A DNA stretch of 64,000 bases from DATDAH01 sp963823495. Its GTDB lineage: Bacteria > Actinomycetota > Acidimicrobiia > Acidimicrobiales > DATDAH01. The number at the start of each line of letters is the position of its first letter. The stretch's first letter is position 1. Of this stretch, positions 41,771 through 50,709 are shown piece after piece. Below the pieces are notes generated by a model that did no database searches, was not told where the DNA came from, and saw nothing but the letters and a program-made list of their open reading frames with translations. The position numbers and the translations under genes are program-made. The stretch spans positions 744,001-808,000 of the forward strand of contig CAWGLV010000001.1 in NCBI GenBank assembly GCA_963823495.1, read 5' to 3'.

Positions 41771-44700
41771 CCGTCGCCGTGCTCCTCCCCGTCCGCAACG
41801 GCGAGGCCGACCTTCCCGGCTGGTTCGACAGCGTCCGGGCCTGGGCCGACCTCGTCCTCGCCCTCGACGACGGGTCGACCGACGCCACCCGGGAGCTCCT
41901 GGAAGCCGAGCCCCTCGTGGACGTGCTGCTGGCCAACCCGCCCCGCCCCACCGCCGCCGGGTGGGACGACGGCGAGAACCGCCGGTGCCTGCTCGAGGCG
42001 GCCGACGGGGTGGCGCCGACCTGGATCGTGTGGCTGGACAGCGACGAGCGCCTGACGCCCGACGACGGCCGCGCGCTGCGGGAGTTCCTGGCGACCGACG
42101 GCGTCCCCGGCCTCGCCTACGGGTTCGCCCACCACCGCATGTGGGGGCCCGACGCCTACGACCCGGCGCTTCGGTGGGTCTACCGGGCCTACGCCTGGCA
42201 GCCGGGTCTGCACCTGCCGGACGGCCGGCTGCACGAGCCGCCGGTCCCCGTGGAGATCCCCCGCGCGGCCTGGCTACGGACGACCATCCGCCTGCAGCAC
42301 CTCGGCGCCATCGACGAGGAGCGGATCCGCGGGCGACTGGCCAAGTACGCGGAGGCCGACCCCGACGGGGAGTGGCCCACGAACTTCGGGGACCTCGACC
42401 GGGTGCCGACGAAGGTCGTCGCCTGGAGTCCCCGTGCACCGGACCAGCCGGTCCTCCTCGAACCGGAGGGACCCTTCGGGTTGGGTCCGCTGCTGGCCGA
42501 GGCGGGTCGGGCCACCTCCCTCGACGACGGGGAGCGGCCCGTGCTGGTCGTGCTGCTCCCGGTCCGCAACGGGCAGGCGGACCTGGCGGACTGGTTCGAG
42601 TCGGTTCGGCCCTTCGCCGACGCGGTGGTGGCCCTCGACGACGGCTCGACCGACGCCACCGCCACGATCCTGGAGGGGGAACCGCTGGTCCGGCGTCTGA
42701 TCCGGCGCCCCGTGCGCCCCGACTACTCGGGCTGGGACGACGCCAGGAACCGGTCGCTGCTGCTCGAGGCCGCGGGGACCCTGCGGCCCCGATGGGTGCT
42801 GTTCCTGGACGCCGACGAGCGCCTGAGTGGTGATGACGGCGCGGCCCTGCGCGACTTCGTCCGCCGCGACGAGGCGCTGGCCGGGTGCGCCTACACGTTC
42901 GTGGTGCACCGGATGGTGGGCGACCTCCAGCACTACGACAAGGCCGAGCTACCGGTGGCCCGGCTCTTCGCCTGGGAGCCCGGCCAACGGCTTTCGGGGG
43001 ACCGCCTGCACCTCGTCCCCGTGCCGACCGGCATCCCCCCCGCCCGGTGGCTGCCGACGACCCTGAGGATCCAGCACCTGGCCGGCCTCGACGACGAACG
43101 GCGCCGGGCCCGTCGGCGCAAGTACCGCGAGGCCGACCCCGACCTGGAGTTCCAGGCCGACTACGGACATCTCGTCGAGCCTCCCGGTGCGGTCCGGCGC
43201 TGGGAGCCCCGACCCCCGGACCTCCCGGTGCTGGTCGATCCGGACCTGACGCCGCGTCCTCCCGCCACCGACGGCGAGGCCGGGCCCGAGGGGTTCGATC
43301 CGACGGCGCCGGTGTTGTCCGCCATCGTGATCGCCCGCGACGACGAGACCCGGATCGAACGGACCCTGCGCTCGGTGGTCGATCAGGAGGTCCCGGTCCC
43401 GATCGAGGTGATCGCGGTGGTGAGCGGAACCGACCGGACGGCGTCGATCGTGCGGGAGCGCTTCCCGCAGGTGCGACTCGTCGAACTGGACGGGGTGGCC
43501 CTCCCCGGCCGGGCCCGCAACGCCGGGCTGGCGGTGGCCCGAGGGGACTACGTGTCCTTTCCCGGCTCTCACGTCGTGCTCGCGCCCGGCAGCCTCGCCG
43601 CCCGGGTGCGGGCCCACCAGCGGGGCTATCCCATGGTCACGGGCACGATCCGGAACCTCACCACCACCCCGGCCGGCTGGGCCTCGTACTTCCTGGACCA
43701 CGCGACCGTGCTCCCGGGTCGCCCGTCCGAGGAGCTCGGCACCGCCCCGCCGCACTGCTCCTATGACCGCGAGCTGCTGCTCGCCGCCGGGGGGTTCCCC
43801 GAGGACCTGCGGGCGGGCGAGGACACGGTCGCCAACACGGCGATGTTCGTGAAGGGCCTGCGGGCCTGGCGTGATCGGGACATCGAGCTGGCCCACGACA
43901 GCCCGTGCCGGACCGTCCGGGTGCTCCTGTCCCACCACCTGCAGCGCGGTCGCGGGTTCGGTCGCATCCTGCTCGACCGGACGGCGCCGGGCGAACGGCT
44001 CCTGGGCGGGAGCCGCGGCCCGATCGGGCCCGGCTACGTCCGCCAGCGCCTCCGCGTCATCGATCAGCACGTCTCCCGCCATGGCGACGCGGAGCTGCAG
44101 GCGACCTACCGCCGGGTGCGACCCCTGGTCCGGCTCGGCGCGATCGCAGCCTGGGCCGGGGCCTGGGCCGAGCTGGCCCGACCCCGGCGAGGTGGGTTGC
44201 GGGCGCTCCTCGGAACCCCGGCGGTCCACGTCGTGCTCGCCGGGATCGACCGTCGCGAGCGGTTCCCCGTGGGGCGGGCCGACGCCGTGATGGTGCTGCG
44301 GGCCGAGCCGGTCGGTGGGCGGGTGGCCCTGCTGCTGCCCCCCCGGGACCTGCTGATCGAGGACCCGGCGGACGGTCCGCTGCGGCTCAACGAGACCTAC
44401 CAGCGTGGCGCGTCGGCCGACGGTGGTGACGAGCCGGGCCGGGGTCTGCGGCGGCTCCGGGCCGAGGCCGCAACGGTCCTGGGCATCCCGGTGCACGCCG
44501 GTCTGGCCGTGGACATGGCCGGCTTCGCCGCCCTGATCGATTCCCTCGGCGGGGTGCGCATCGACGTGGAGCACGAGATCGACGATGAGGTCGTCGAGGA
44601 CGGCGAGCGCTTCGTCGCCCGGTTCTCCCCTGGGCCCCAGCACGTCGACGGGACGACGGCGCTGATCTACGCCCGGACGCGCATGGCCGACGGCGACCGT

Positions 44701-45030
44701 TGGCGGCGGGCCCGTCACGCCCAGCTGCTACGGGCGTCCGCCGTCGCCGCGCTGCGGGCCCCCGGCCGTTGGCCACGGGTGCTGGCCACGGCCCGACGGG
44801 TCGTCACGGTGGACGGCAGCCTGGTCGCCGCCGCTCTCGCCGGGCTCACGCTGGCCCGGAGCCGCGGGCGTCTGGAACCGGTCCCGCTGGTGGCCCCTGT
44901 CGTACAGTCGGTGCGCCTCACCGGCGGCTGGTACCACGTGGCCGAGCCCGCGGTGCTGAAGGGTGCGGTGCACGACCAGTTCGTGACCCGGGCCGGGGCC
45001 ACCCCGGATCGCGTGGCGTCAGGTCGTTAG
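41767..45030 (+). CDS. Triple GT2 glycosyltransferase / LCP-domain fusion protein
   Basis: 1,087 residues. Module A (~1-235) and module B (~257-505) are clear duplicates: LLPVRNGEADL and LLPVRNGQADL, LALDDGSTDAT and VALDDGSTDAT, DSDERL and DADERL (DxD). Module C (~514-800) is a more distant GT2 (IVIARDDETRIERTLRSVVDQ; GRARNAGLAVARGDYV; GGFPEDLRAGEDT) without an obvious DxD. Residues ~815-1000 are a LytR-CpsA-Psr domain (RADAVMVLRAEP, PPRDLLIEDP, LRLNETYQRG, GGVRIDVEHEIDDEV, DGTTALIYARTRM ... RRARHAQLL), the phosphotransferase that attaches glycopolymers to peptidoglycan. No TM helix or signal peptide is convincing, so the usual outside location of LCP is unexplained. Confidence 0.9.
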   Translation: MTVAVLLPVRNGEADLPGWFDSVRAWADLVLALDDGSTDATRELLEAEPLVDVLLANPPRPTAAGWDDGENRRCLLEAADGVAPTWIVWLDSDERLTPDDGRALREFLATDGVPGLAYGFAHHRMWGPDAYDPALRWVYRAYAWQPGLHLPDGRLHEPPVPVEIPRAAWLRTTIRLQHLGAIDEERIRGRLAKYAEADPDGEWPTNFGDLDRVPTKVVAWSPRAPDQPVLLEPEGPFGLGPLLAEAGRATSLDDGERPVLVVLLPVRNGQADLADWFESVRPFADAVVALDDGSTDATATILEGEPLVRRLIRRPVRPDYSGWDDARNRSLLLEAAGTLRPRWVLFLDADERLSGDDGAALRDFVRRDEALAGCAYTFVVHRMVGDLQHYDKAELPVARLFAWEPGQRLSGDRLHLVPVPTGIPPARWLPTTLRIQHLAGLDDERRRARRRKYREADPDLEFQADYGHLVEPPGAVRRWEPRPPDLPVLVDPDLTPRPPATDGEAGPEGFDPTAPVLSAIVIARDDETRIERTLRSVVDQEVPVPIEVIAVVSGTDRTASIVRERFPQVRLVELDGVALPGRARNAGLAVARGDYVSFPGSHVVLAPGSLAARVRAHQRGYPMVTGTIRNLTTTPAGWASYFLDHATVLPGRPSEELGTAPPHCSYDRELLLAAGGFPEDLRAGEDTVANTAMFVKGLRAWRDRDIELAHDSPCRTVRVLLSHHLQRGRGFGRILLDRTAPGERLLGGSRGPIGPGYVRQRLRVIDQHVSRHGDAELQATYRRVRPLVRLGAIAAWAGAWAELARPRRGGLRALLGTPAVHVVLAGIDRRERFPVGRADAVMVLRAEPVGGRVALLLPPRDLLIEDPADGPLRLNETYQRGASADGGDEPGRGLRRLRAEAATVLGIPVHAGLAVDMAGFAALIDSLGGVRIDVEHEIDDEVVEDGERFVARFSPGPQHVDGTTALIYARTRMADGDRWRRARHAQLLRASAVAALRAPGRWPRVLATARRVVTVDGSLVAAALAGLTLARSRGRLEPVPLVAPVVQSVRLTGGWYHVAEPAVLKGAVHDQFVTRAGATPDRVASGR

Positions 45031-45710
45031 CGGACCCGGATCGTGACCGGTTGCGACCAGCGGCTGGCCTTGCCGGTCGACGGCCTGCGGACGCGGGCCC
45101 GGAACGCCCATGTGCCCCGCCGTGTGGGCCGGAACACGGCCGCTCTGGCGGTGACACCGCGCCGCCAGTTGGCGTACCCACGGGCGCCGGGGCGGCGACG
45201 CTGCACGTCGAACCGGAGCCCCGGCGGCGGGGCGGCCTTGGCCCAGCGGACGGTGAACCGTCGACCCAGCGGGGCCTGGCGCGGCGTGGCCACGACCGGC
45301 ACCCGGAGCCGCCCGCGCATGGCGACGTGGCCGTTGTCGTCGCAGCGGTAGCCGTAGTCGCCCGCACCGGGGAGGGGGTCGATGGTCGCTGCGCCGGCGG
45401 CGGGGACCAAGCCGGTGTCGAACAGACCCATCCCCGAGGTCTCGCGGGCGTTGTGGGCGGACGCGCCGTGGTTGGCGAACTCCACGCCCTGGCCTTGTTG
45501 GAGCGGCGTCGGCGTGGAGCGGAAGAAGTTGTCCTCCATCACGAGGTAGAAGTCCGCGATGGGGGCGGCGCCCGCGGGGGTCGACTCGAGGATGCCGGCG
45601 TAGGCCAACGCCGACGCGGCCGAGACCCCGGTGGCGATCATCCCCCGGATGAACACCCGCCGACTGAGCTGGCCGTCGCGGTAGCTCTGGACCAGCTCGG
45701 CTCTCGACAT
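45027..45710 (-). CDS. Tat-exported cupredoxin-like protein
   Basis: 227 residues. Twin-arginine signal SRRVFIRG followed by a hydrophobic stretch (IATGVSAASALAYAGIL). The copper-site pattern is H in GASAHNAR, then C, H and M in YRCDDNGHVAMRG, as in plastocyanin/azurin folds. A C-terminal ~95-residue basic fibronectin-like module (RRFTVRWAKAAPPPGLRFDVQRR) follows. GAGGAC precedes the ATG. Convergent with the GT-LCP gene, with 4-nt overlap at the stops. Probable extracellular electron carrier or copper binder. Confidence 0.85.
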   Translation of the reverse strand: MSRAELVQSYRDGQLSRRVFIRGMIATGVSAASALAYAGILESTPAGAAPIADFYLVMEDNFFRSTPTPLQQGQGVEFANHGASAHNARETSGMGLFDTGLVPAAGAATIDPLPGAGDYGYRCDDNGHVAMRGRLRVPVVATPRQAPLGRRFTVRWAKAAPPPGLRFDVQRRRPGARGYANWRRGVTARAAVFRPTRRGTWAFRARVRRPSTGKASRWSQPVTIRVR

Positions 45711-45991
45711 GGCAGCAGTCTCGTCCTCTTCTCGCCCGGTGGCAAACACCGACGCGTTCCGCGACGCGAGTGACGGTGTCCGGGTGGAACGGGACGTCGT
45801 GGCCGGACCCGGACCCGACCTCAGACAACCTGCCCTGAAGAGCGGTGCATGCGGATTCGGCACAGCTCGGTGGCGGCCGGGACCTTTGGCCCTCCAGGAC
45901 GAGGGTCTGGCGGACATAGGGTCGAAGGAAGCGGTCGCCGATCCCGAGGTCGCGCGAGCATCGAGGCGGGCGACGGGGAAGGGAGTTGCCC

Positions 45992-46471
45992 ATGTCCGAC
46001 GAGCCGGAGTCCACCGCTGGGCCCAAACCGGCCCGGCTCCCGCCGCGCTGGTTCATGACCACCTTCTGGAGGGTGCACCGTGGCCTCCACCGCCTCGGGG
46101 GCGGCAAGCGCTTCCTGTGGCCTCCCGGCGGCAAGCGGGGGTGGGGCGCCCTGCAGCTCACGGCGACCGGGCGGAAGTCCGGCGAGCCGCGCTCGGTGAT
46201 CCTCGGCTACCTCGAGGAGGAGGGTGCCTACGCCGTACTCGCCATGAACGGCTGGGGCGACGGTGAACCCCAGTGGTGGCTCAATCTGCAGGCCCACCCT
46301 GAGGCCACGGTGTGGACGGTCGACGGAGAGCACCTCGTGCGGGCTCGAGAGGCCGTGGGCGAAGAGCGGATGCGGCTGTGGGACCGCTACGCGGAGGTCG
46401 ACGAGGGCCTCGATCAGTACGCGGCGCGGCGCTCGACACCGACGGCGGTCGTCGTGCTCGAGCCGCGCTGA
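45992..46471 (+). CDS. DDN-like F420H2-dependent reductase (nitroreductase/deazaflavin family)
   Basis: 159 residues. Split-barrel fold with LQLTATGRKSGEPRSVILGYLEEEGAYAVLAMNGWGDGEPQWWLNLQAHPEATVWTVDGE, the DDN/PF04075 signature. These proteins reduce quinones or other substrates with F420H2. GGGAG precedes the ATG. An N-terminal basic-aromatic segment (PRWFMTTFWRVHRGLHRLGG) may associate with the membrane. Confidence 0.92.
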   Translation: MSDEPESTAGPKPARLPPRWFMTTFWRVHRGLHRLGGGKRFLWPPGGKRGWGALQLTATGRKSGEPRSVILGYLEEEGAYAVLAMNGWGDGEPQWWLNLQAHPEATVWTVDGEHLVRAREAVGEERMRLWDRYAEVDEGLDQYAARRSTPTAVVVLEPR

Positions 46472-46509
46472 GGGCGTGGACTCGCACCTCGCCGGCCGGC
46501 GATCCGGCT

Positions 46510-48813
46510 TCAGCGGGCGGGATCCCGGCCCAGTCGCGCGGGCCGGGCCGCGTCGAGCAGGATGCGGCGCTCGGCGGCGGCGATCACGGCCCGGGTGCGG
46601 TCGACGGCACTGGGGTCCACCGAGACCGAGGTGATCCCGAGGCGGACGAGGTGCTCGGCGAACTCCGGGCGGTTGGACGGGGCCTGGCCGCACAGCGAGG
46701 ACGTGATGCCCGCGTCCCGGGCCCCGCCGATGATCCGGGCGATGGCGTCGAGCACGGCTTCGTCGGACTCGTCGAACAGGTCGGCGCAGGTCTCGGAGTC
46801 CCGGTCGACGCCGAGCATGAGCTGGGTCAGGTCGTTGGAGCCGATCGACACCCCGTCGATGCCCATCGCCGCGTACTCGGGCAGGCGGTACACGACCGAG
46901 GGGACCTCCGCCATGACCCACCGGTGCAGCCCCCGCTGCCGCCCGAGGGGGCTGGCCTCCATCGCCTCGAGGCACGCCTCCAGCTCCCAACGAGTGCGCA
47001 CGAAGGGGATCATGATGTGGAGGTTCGGTGTCTCCTCGCGTACCCGGGCCAGCAGCTCGAGCTCGAGGGCGAACAGGTCCGGTTGCCGGATGTAGCGGTA
47101 GCAGCCCCGGAAGCCGATCATCGGGTTGTTCTCGACGGGCTCGAAGGCATCGCCTCCTTCGAGGCCGCGGAACTCGTTCGTCCTGAAGTCGATGGTCCGG
47201 TACACCACCGGCCTGGGGGCGAAGGGTCGGGTGATGCGCAGCAGCGACGTGGCCATGCGGTCGACGAACTGGTCGGCCTCACCGCGGGCCAGCAGCTCCC
47301 GGGGGTGGACACCGCCGAGCGCGTCGGTGAGGAGGAACTCCGCCCGCAGCAGGCCGACGCCGTCGACCGCCTGGGCCGCGACCGCCTCGGCGTGATCGGC
47401 CATCGCCAGGTTGACGTAGAGACGGGTGGCCAGCGCCTCGGGGGCGCCGGCGGCGGGCGCGACCCGGTCGCCGCCGGTCACCGTGGGCGAGGCGGCGACC
47501 ACGCCCGCGGTGATCACGCCGCGGGCCCCGTCGACGGTGACCAGTTCGCCGTCGCGCAGCGTGGCGGTGCCCGTCCGGGTCCCGACGACGCAGGGCACAC
47601 CCAGCTCCCGGGTCACGATGGCGGCGTGGCAGGTCATGCCCCCGCCGTCGGTGACCACCGCCGCGGCCCGGCGGATGGTCGGCACCCAGTCCGGGTTGGT
47701 CATCGGCGCGACCAGGACCTCGCCCGCTCGGAGCTGCTCCCCCTCCTCAGGGGATTGGAGGATGCGGACCGCACCGCCGGCCTGGCCGGCCGACGCGGCG
47801 AGTCCCTGGAGCAGCACCTCGCCCGCCATCGCGGCCTCCGGCACCGACGGTTCGGCATCGAGGCTGGTGATGGGCCGCGACTGCACGAGGTAGGTGGTGT
47901 CGTCGGCAATGGCCCACTCCATGTCCTGGGGCTCGCCGCCGTAGTGCGCCTCGACGTCGAGGCCCAAGCGGGCCAGGGCCAGGACCTCCTCGTCGCTCAG
48001 GACCCGCCGTCGAGCCTCCTCGGCCGTCGCCTCGCGGCGCTCGATGCCGCCGTGGGCGTCGGCGAGCAGGGCGAAGTCCTTGTGGCCGATGCGGGTCTGG
48101 GTCAGACGGGGGCCGTCCTTGTCCACGACGTAGGTGTCGGGCTCGACCTGGCCGCCGACCACGACCTCGCCGAGACCGAAGGCGCCCTCGACCACGATGT
48201 GGTCACGGGCGCCGGTCGAGGGATCGGCGGTGAAGAGGACCCCGGCCCGTTCGGACGCGATCAGTTGCTGCACGACCACGGCGATCGACGGTTCCTCGGT
48301 CAGTCCCTGGGCGGAGCGGTAGGCGATGACCCGCTGGCCGTACAGCGATGTCCAGCAGTCGACGATCCGGTCGATGACGGCCTCGTCGCCGACGACGTTG
48401 GCGTAGGTCTCGTGCATGCCGGCGAAGGAGGTTCCCGCGGTGTCCTCGGCGGTGGCCGACGACCGGACCGCCACCGCCACGTCGTCGCCCAGCCGGTGGT
48501 AGGCCTCGAGCACATCGGCCCGCAACGCGTCGGCCATCCCCGTCTTGGCGATCATCGTCTGCAGCTCGTCGGCGGCGGCCGCCAGCGCGGCCGGGGCTTC
48601 GGCGTCGGCGCAGGCCTCGGTGAAGCGGGCCATCAGCGCGGCCCGCACACCCGCCTCGTCCATCGCGGCCGTGTAGCCGGCGGCGGTCACCACGAAGCCG
48701 GGAGGGACCGGGAAGCCGGCCCGGCTCAACTCGCCGAGATTGGCCCCTTTGCCCCCGACGGACGGGATGTCGGCCAAGGTCAGGTCCGCGAACCAGGCGA
48801 TGGGAGTCGTCAT
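46510..48813 (-). CDS. ppsA: Phosphoenolpyruvate synthase
   Basis: 767 residues, near the usual ~790. It converts pyruvate + ATP to PEP + AMP + Pi. N-terminal ATP-grasp (GGKGANLGELSRAGFPVPPGFVVT; VAVRSSATAEDTAGTSFAGMHET), central phosphohistidine GGGMTCHAAIVTRELGVPCVVG, C-terminal PEP domain with GFRGCYRYI, SIGSNDLTQLMLGVDRDS and catalytic SLCGQAPS. AGGAGG before the ATG. Stands alone, as usual for gluconeogenic ppsA. Confidence 0.95.
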   Translation of the reverse strand: MTTPIAWFADLTLADIPSVGGKGANLGELSRAGFPVPPGFVVTAAGYTAAMDEAGVRAALMARFTEACADAEAPAALAAAADELQTMIAKTGMADALRADVLEAYHRLGDDVAVAVRSSATAEDTAGTSFAGMHETYANVVGDEAVIDRIVDCWTSLYGQRVIAYRSAQGLTEEPSIAVVVQQLIASERAGVLFTADPSTGARDHIVVEGAFGLGEVVVGGQVEPDTYVVDKDGPRLTQTRIGHKDFALLADAHGGIERREATAEEARRRVLSDEEVLALARLGLDVEAHYGGEPQDMEWAIADDTTYLVQSRPITSLDAEPSVPEAAMAGEVLLQGLAASAGQAGGAVRILQSPEEGEQLRAGEVLVAPMTNPDWVPTIRRAAAVVTDGGGMTCHAAIVTRELGVPCVVGTRTGTATLRDGELVTVDGARGVITAGVVAASPTVTGGDRVAPAAGAPEALATRLYVNLAMADHAEAVAAQAVDGVGLLRAEFLLTDALGGVHPRELLARGEADQFVDRMATSLLRITRPFAPRPVVYRTIDFRTNEFRGLEGGDAFEPVENNPMIGFRGCYRYIRQPDLFALELELLARVREETPNLHIMIPFVRTRWELEACLEAMEASPLGRQRGLHRWVMAEVPSVVYRLPEYAAMGIDGVSIGSNDLTQLMLGVDRDSETCADLFDESDEAVLDAIARIIGGARDAGITSSLCGQAPSNRPEFAEHLVRLGITSVSVDPSAVDRTRAVIAAAERRILLDAARPARLGRDPAR

Positions 48814-49126
48814 GGTGTTGCCTCCTCTGAGGATTCTCCGCCGTCGAGAGGCGGTGCCATCAGGGGCGAAGGTCCCCCGATGGACGGGCCTGAGGGCACT
48901 GTTGCGCGGGACCGCGCGCCATGGCACGGGACCGACACGCGATGTTCGTGAGGAGCGGCTCGGGGTCGGATCTCCCTCTCGGGTCTGGATCTCGGCGGTC
49001 AACGGGGCCGCTGTCACCGACGCGCCGATGGCGGCCCGGACACCGGCAGGGCGCTCCGGGTCCCCGGTGCCGCACCGCCCGACAGGCGGGTAGCGTCGCT
49101 GCTGGTGAGCGGGCGGTGAGCGGGCG
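48814..49126. other. 313-bp divergent intergenic region
   Basis: Contains the ppsA leader and, at its right end, two 11-bp repeats GTGAGCGGGCG that merge with the start of the next gene. No other gene seen. Confidence 0.6.
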
Positions 49127-49134
49127 GTGAGCGG
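49105..49134 (+). repeat. Tandem 11-bp repeats creating mini-ORFs at a gene start
   Basis: GTGAGCGGGCG at 49105 and 49116, then a partial third unit GTGAGCGG from 49127, which is the true start codon. Each of the first two GTGs opens VSGR-stop, whose TGA overlaps the next GTG. TAGCGT lies 8 nt before the first GTG. Confidence 0.65.
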
Positions 49135-50593
49135 TCCACGGGTCCTCCTGGTGGCACTGGACGGCACCGACGACGTCCTCGTGCGTGAGCTGGTCGGCAC
49201 CGGCGACATGCCGGTCCTGGGGGCGGTCCTGGGGCGCGGGCGGTGGGGGACCCTGGAGACCGCGAGGGGCATCTCCGACGTGGCGAGCTGGGCGTCCTTC
49301 TCCACCTGCCGGACCGTCGATCACCACGGGTGGGGGTGGGTGCGCAGCCTGGACACCGGTGACTACGACCTGGTGCGGATGCATCGGGAGGACGTCGAAG
49401 GGATGCCGTTCTGGCAGGCGGTGAGCGACGCCGGTCACACCGTGACGGTCCTCGATGTGCCGTCCTCGCCGATGGGCAGGGGACTGCGGGGGGTCGAGCT
49501 GGTCGATTGGCTGAGTCATCTGCCGGATCGGCTCGGGGCCGTGCGGTCCGATCCTCCCGAGTTCGCCGCGTCCGTGGTCGCCCGCTACGGAGGGGACCAC
49601 GGGCCCGAGTGCACCCCCGGGCCGGACGGGGACGTGGCGGCCTTCCTCGCCGACTGCGAGGACCGGGCGCGTCGCTCCACCGACCTGATCCTCGAACGCC
49701 TTGCCGTGGGTGGGTCCGACCTGGTGATCGGGGTGCTCGGGAGTGGGCACTGCGTCGGACACGGTGGGTGGCACCTCCACACGGCCGCCGGGGCCGACGC
49801 CCCCGACCCGGTGAGCGACCACTACCGCCTTCTGGATCGCCACCTCGGCGAGGTCATCGCCGCGGTCGACGACGACACGACGGTCATCGTGTTCTCGCTC
49901 CGGGGCATGTCCTCCCAGCACGGCGACACCGACCTGACCGACGAGGTGTGCCACCGGCTGGACGCCTCCTCGCCGTCGCGGGGAAGGCACCAACGGCGGC
50001 TCACGGCCTGGCACCGGTGGGTGCCGCTCGGTGTCCGGCGGGCCCTGCCGGAGCGCTGGCACCGCGCCGCGCGTGGACACCACGCCCGGGCTCGGGCGAG
50101 TCGAACGTTCTTCGCCCTCGACACGGGCACCTTCAGTGGTGGCGTGCGGGTCAACCTCCGGGGTCGAGAGTCCGCCGGCATCGTCGATCCGGCGGATCTC
50201 GACGCTCTGCTCGACCGCCTTGCCGCATCCTTCCTCGCGTTGGTCGACCGCGACAGTGGCGCGCCCGCGGTGGATGACGTGGAGCGGGTCGCCGACCGTT
50301 GGACCGGGCCCCACGTCGCCGCCCTCCCCGACCTGTTCGTCCACTGGGTACAACCTCCGCCCCGGGCGATCTCCTCAGCCGAGGTGGGCGAGATCCCGGC
50401 CGTGGGCCGGGGGCGGGTCACGGGGAACCACACCGTGAGGGGCTGGCTGGCGGCCGCAGGACCGGGTGTCGAGACCGGCCCCGACCTGGGTGGCCTCGAC
50501 AGCTGCGATCTCGGCCCGACGGTGGCTGCCCTGCTGGGCGTCGACCTTCCGGGAGCCGACGGTCGGCCCATCGAGGCGCTCACCGGTCGTTGA
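49127..50593 (+). CDS. Alkaline-phosphatase-superfamily phosphodiesterase/sulfatase-like protein
   Basis: 488 residues. VLLVALDGTDDVLVRELV at the N-terminus, a nucleophile region around DVASWASFSTC, then SDLVIGVLGSGHCVGHGGW, SDHYRLLDRHLGEVIAAVDDDTTVIVFSLRGMSSQHG (metal-binding Asp/His), and VTGNHTVRGWLAAAGPGVETG ... DLGPTVAALLGVDLPGADGRPI, the typical family ending. No signal peptide. Substrate unknown; some metal ligands differ from classic phosphodiesterases (SLRGMSSQHG for D-H-G-x). Confidence 0.8.
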   Translation: MSGPRVLLVALDGTDDVLVRELVGTGDMPVLGAVLGRGRWGTLETARGISDVASWASFSTCRTVDHHGWGWVRSLDTGDYDLVRMHREDVEGMPFWQAVSDAGHTVTVLDVPSSPMGRGLRGVELVDWLSHLPDRLGAVRSDPPEFAASVVARYGGDHGPECTPGPDGDVAAFLADCEDRARRSTDLILERLAVGGSDLVIGVLGSGHCVGHGGWHLHTAAGADAPDPVSDHYRLLDRHLGEVIAAVDDDTTVIVFSLRGMSSQHGDTDLTDEVCHRLDASSPSRGRHQRRLTAWHRWVPLGVRRALPERWHRAARGHHARARASRTFFALDTGTFSGGVRVNLRGRESAGIVDPADLDALLDRLAASFLALVDRDSGAPAVDDVERVADRWTGPHVAALPDLFVHWVQPPPRAISSAEVGEIPAVGRGRVTGNHTVRGWLAAAGPGVETGPDLGGLDSCDLGPTVAALLGVDLPGADGRPIEALTGR

Positions 50594-50709
50594 GCCGATT
50601 CGACCCGATGCCCACCTCTGCACCCGCGGCAGGGTGAGGCGGAGGTGCGACCCGTGCGGGTCATCCACGACGGGCTGCCTCGCGGCGCGCTCCGACAGGG
50701 CCGCCCCCT

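Noticed and set aside
42949..44718. Minus-strand frame opposite the GT2-LCP gene
   Set aside because: Antisense artefact; the plus frame carries all motifs continuously.
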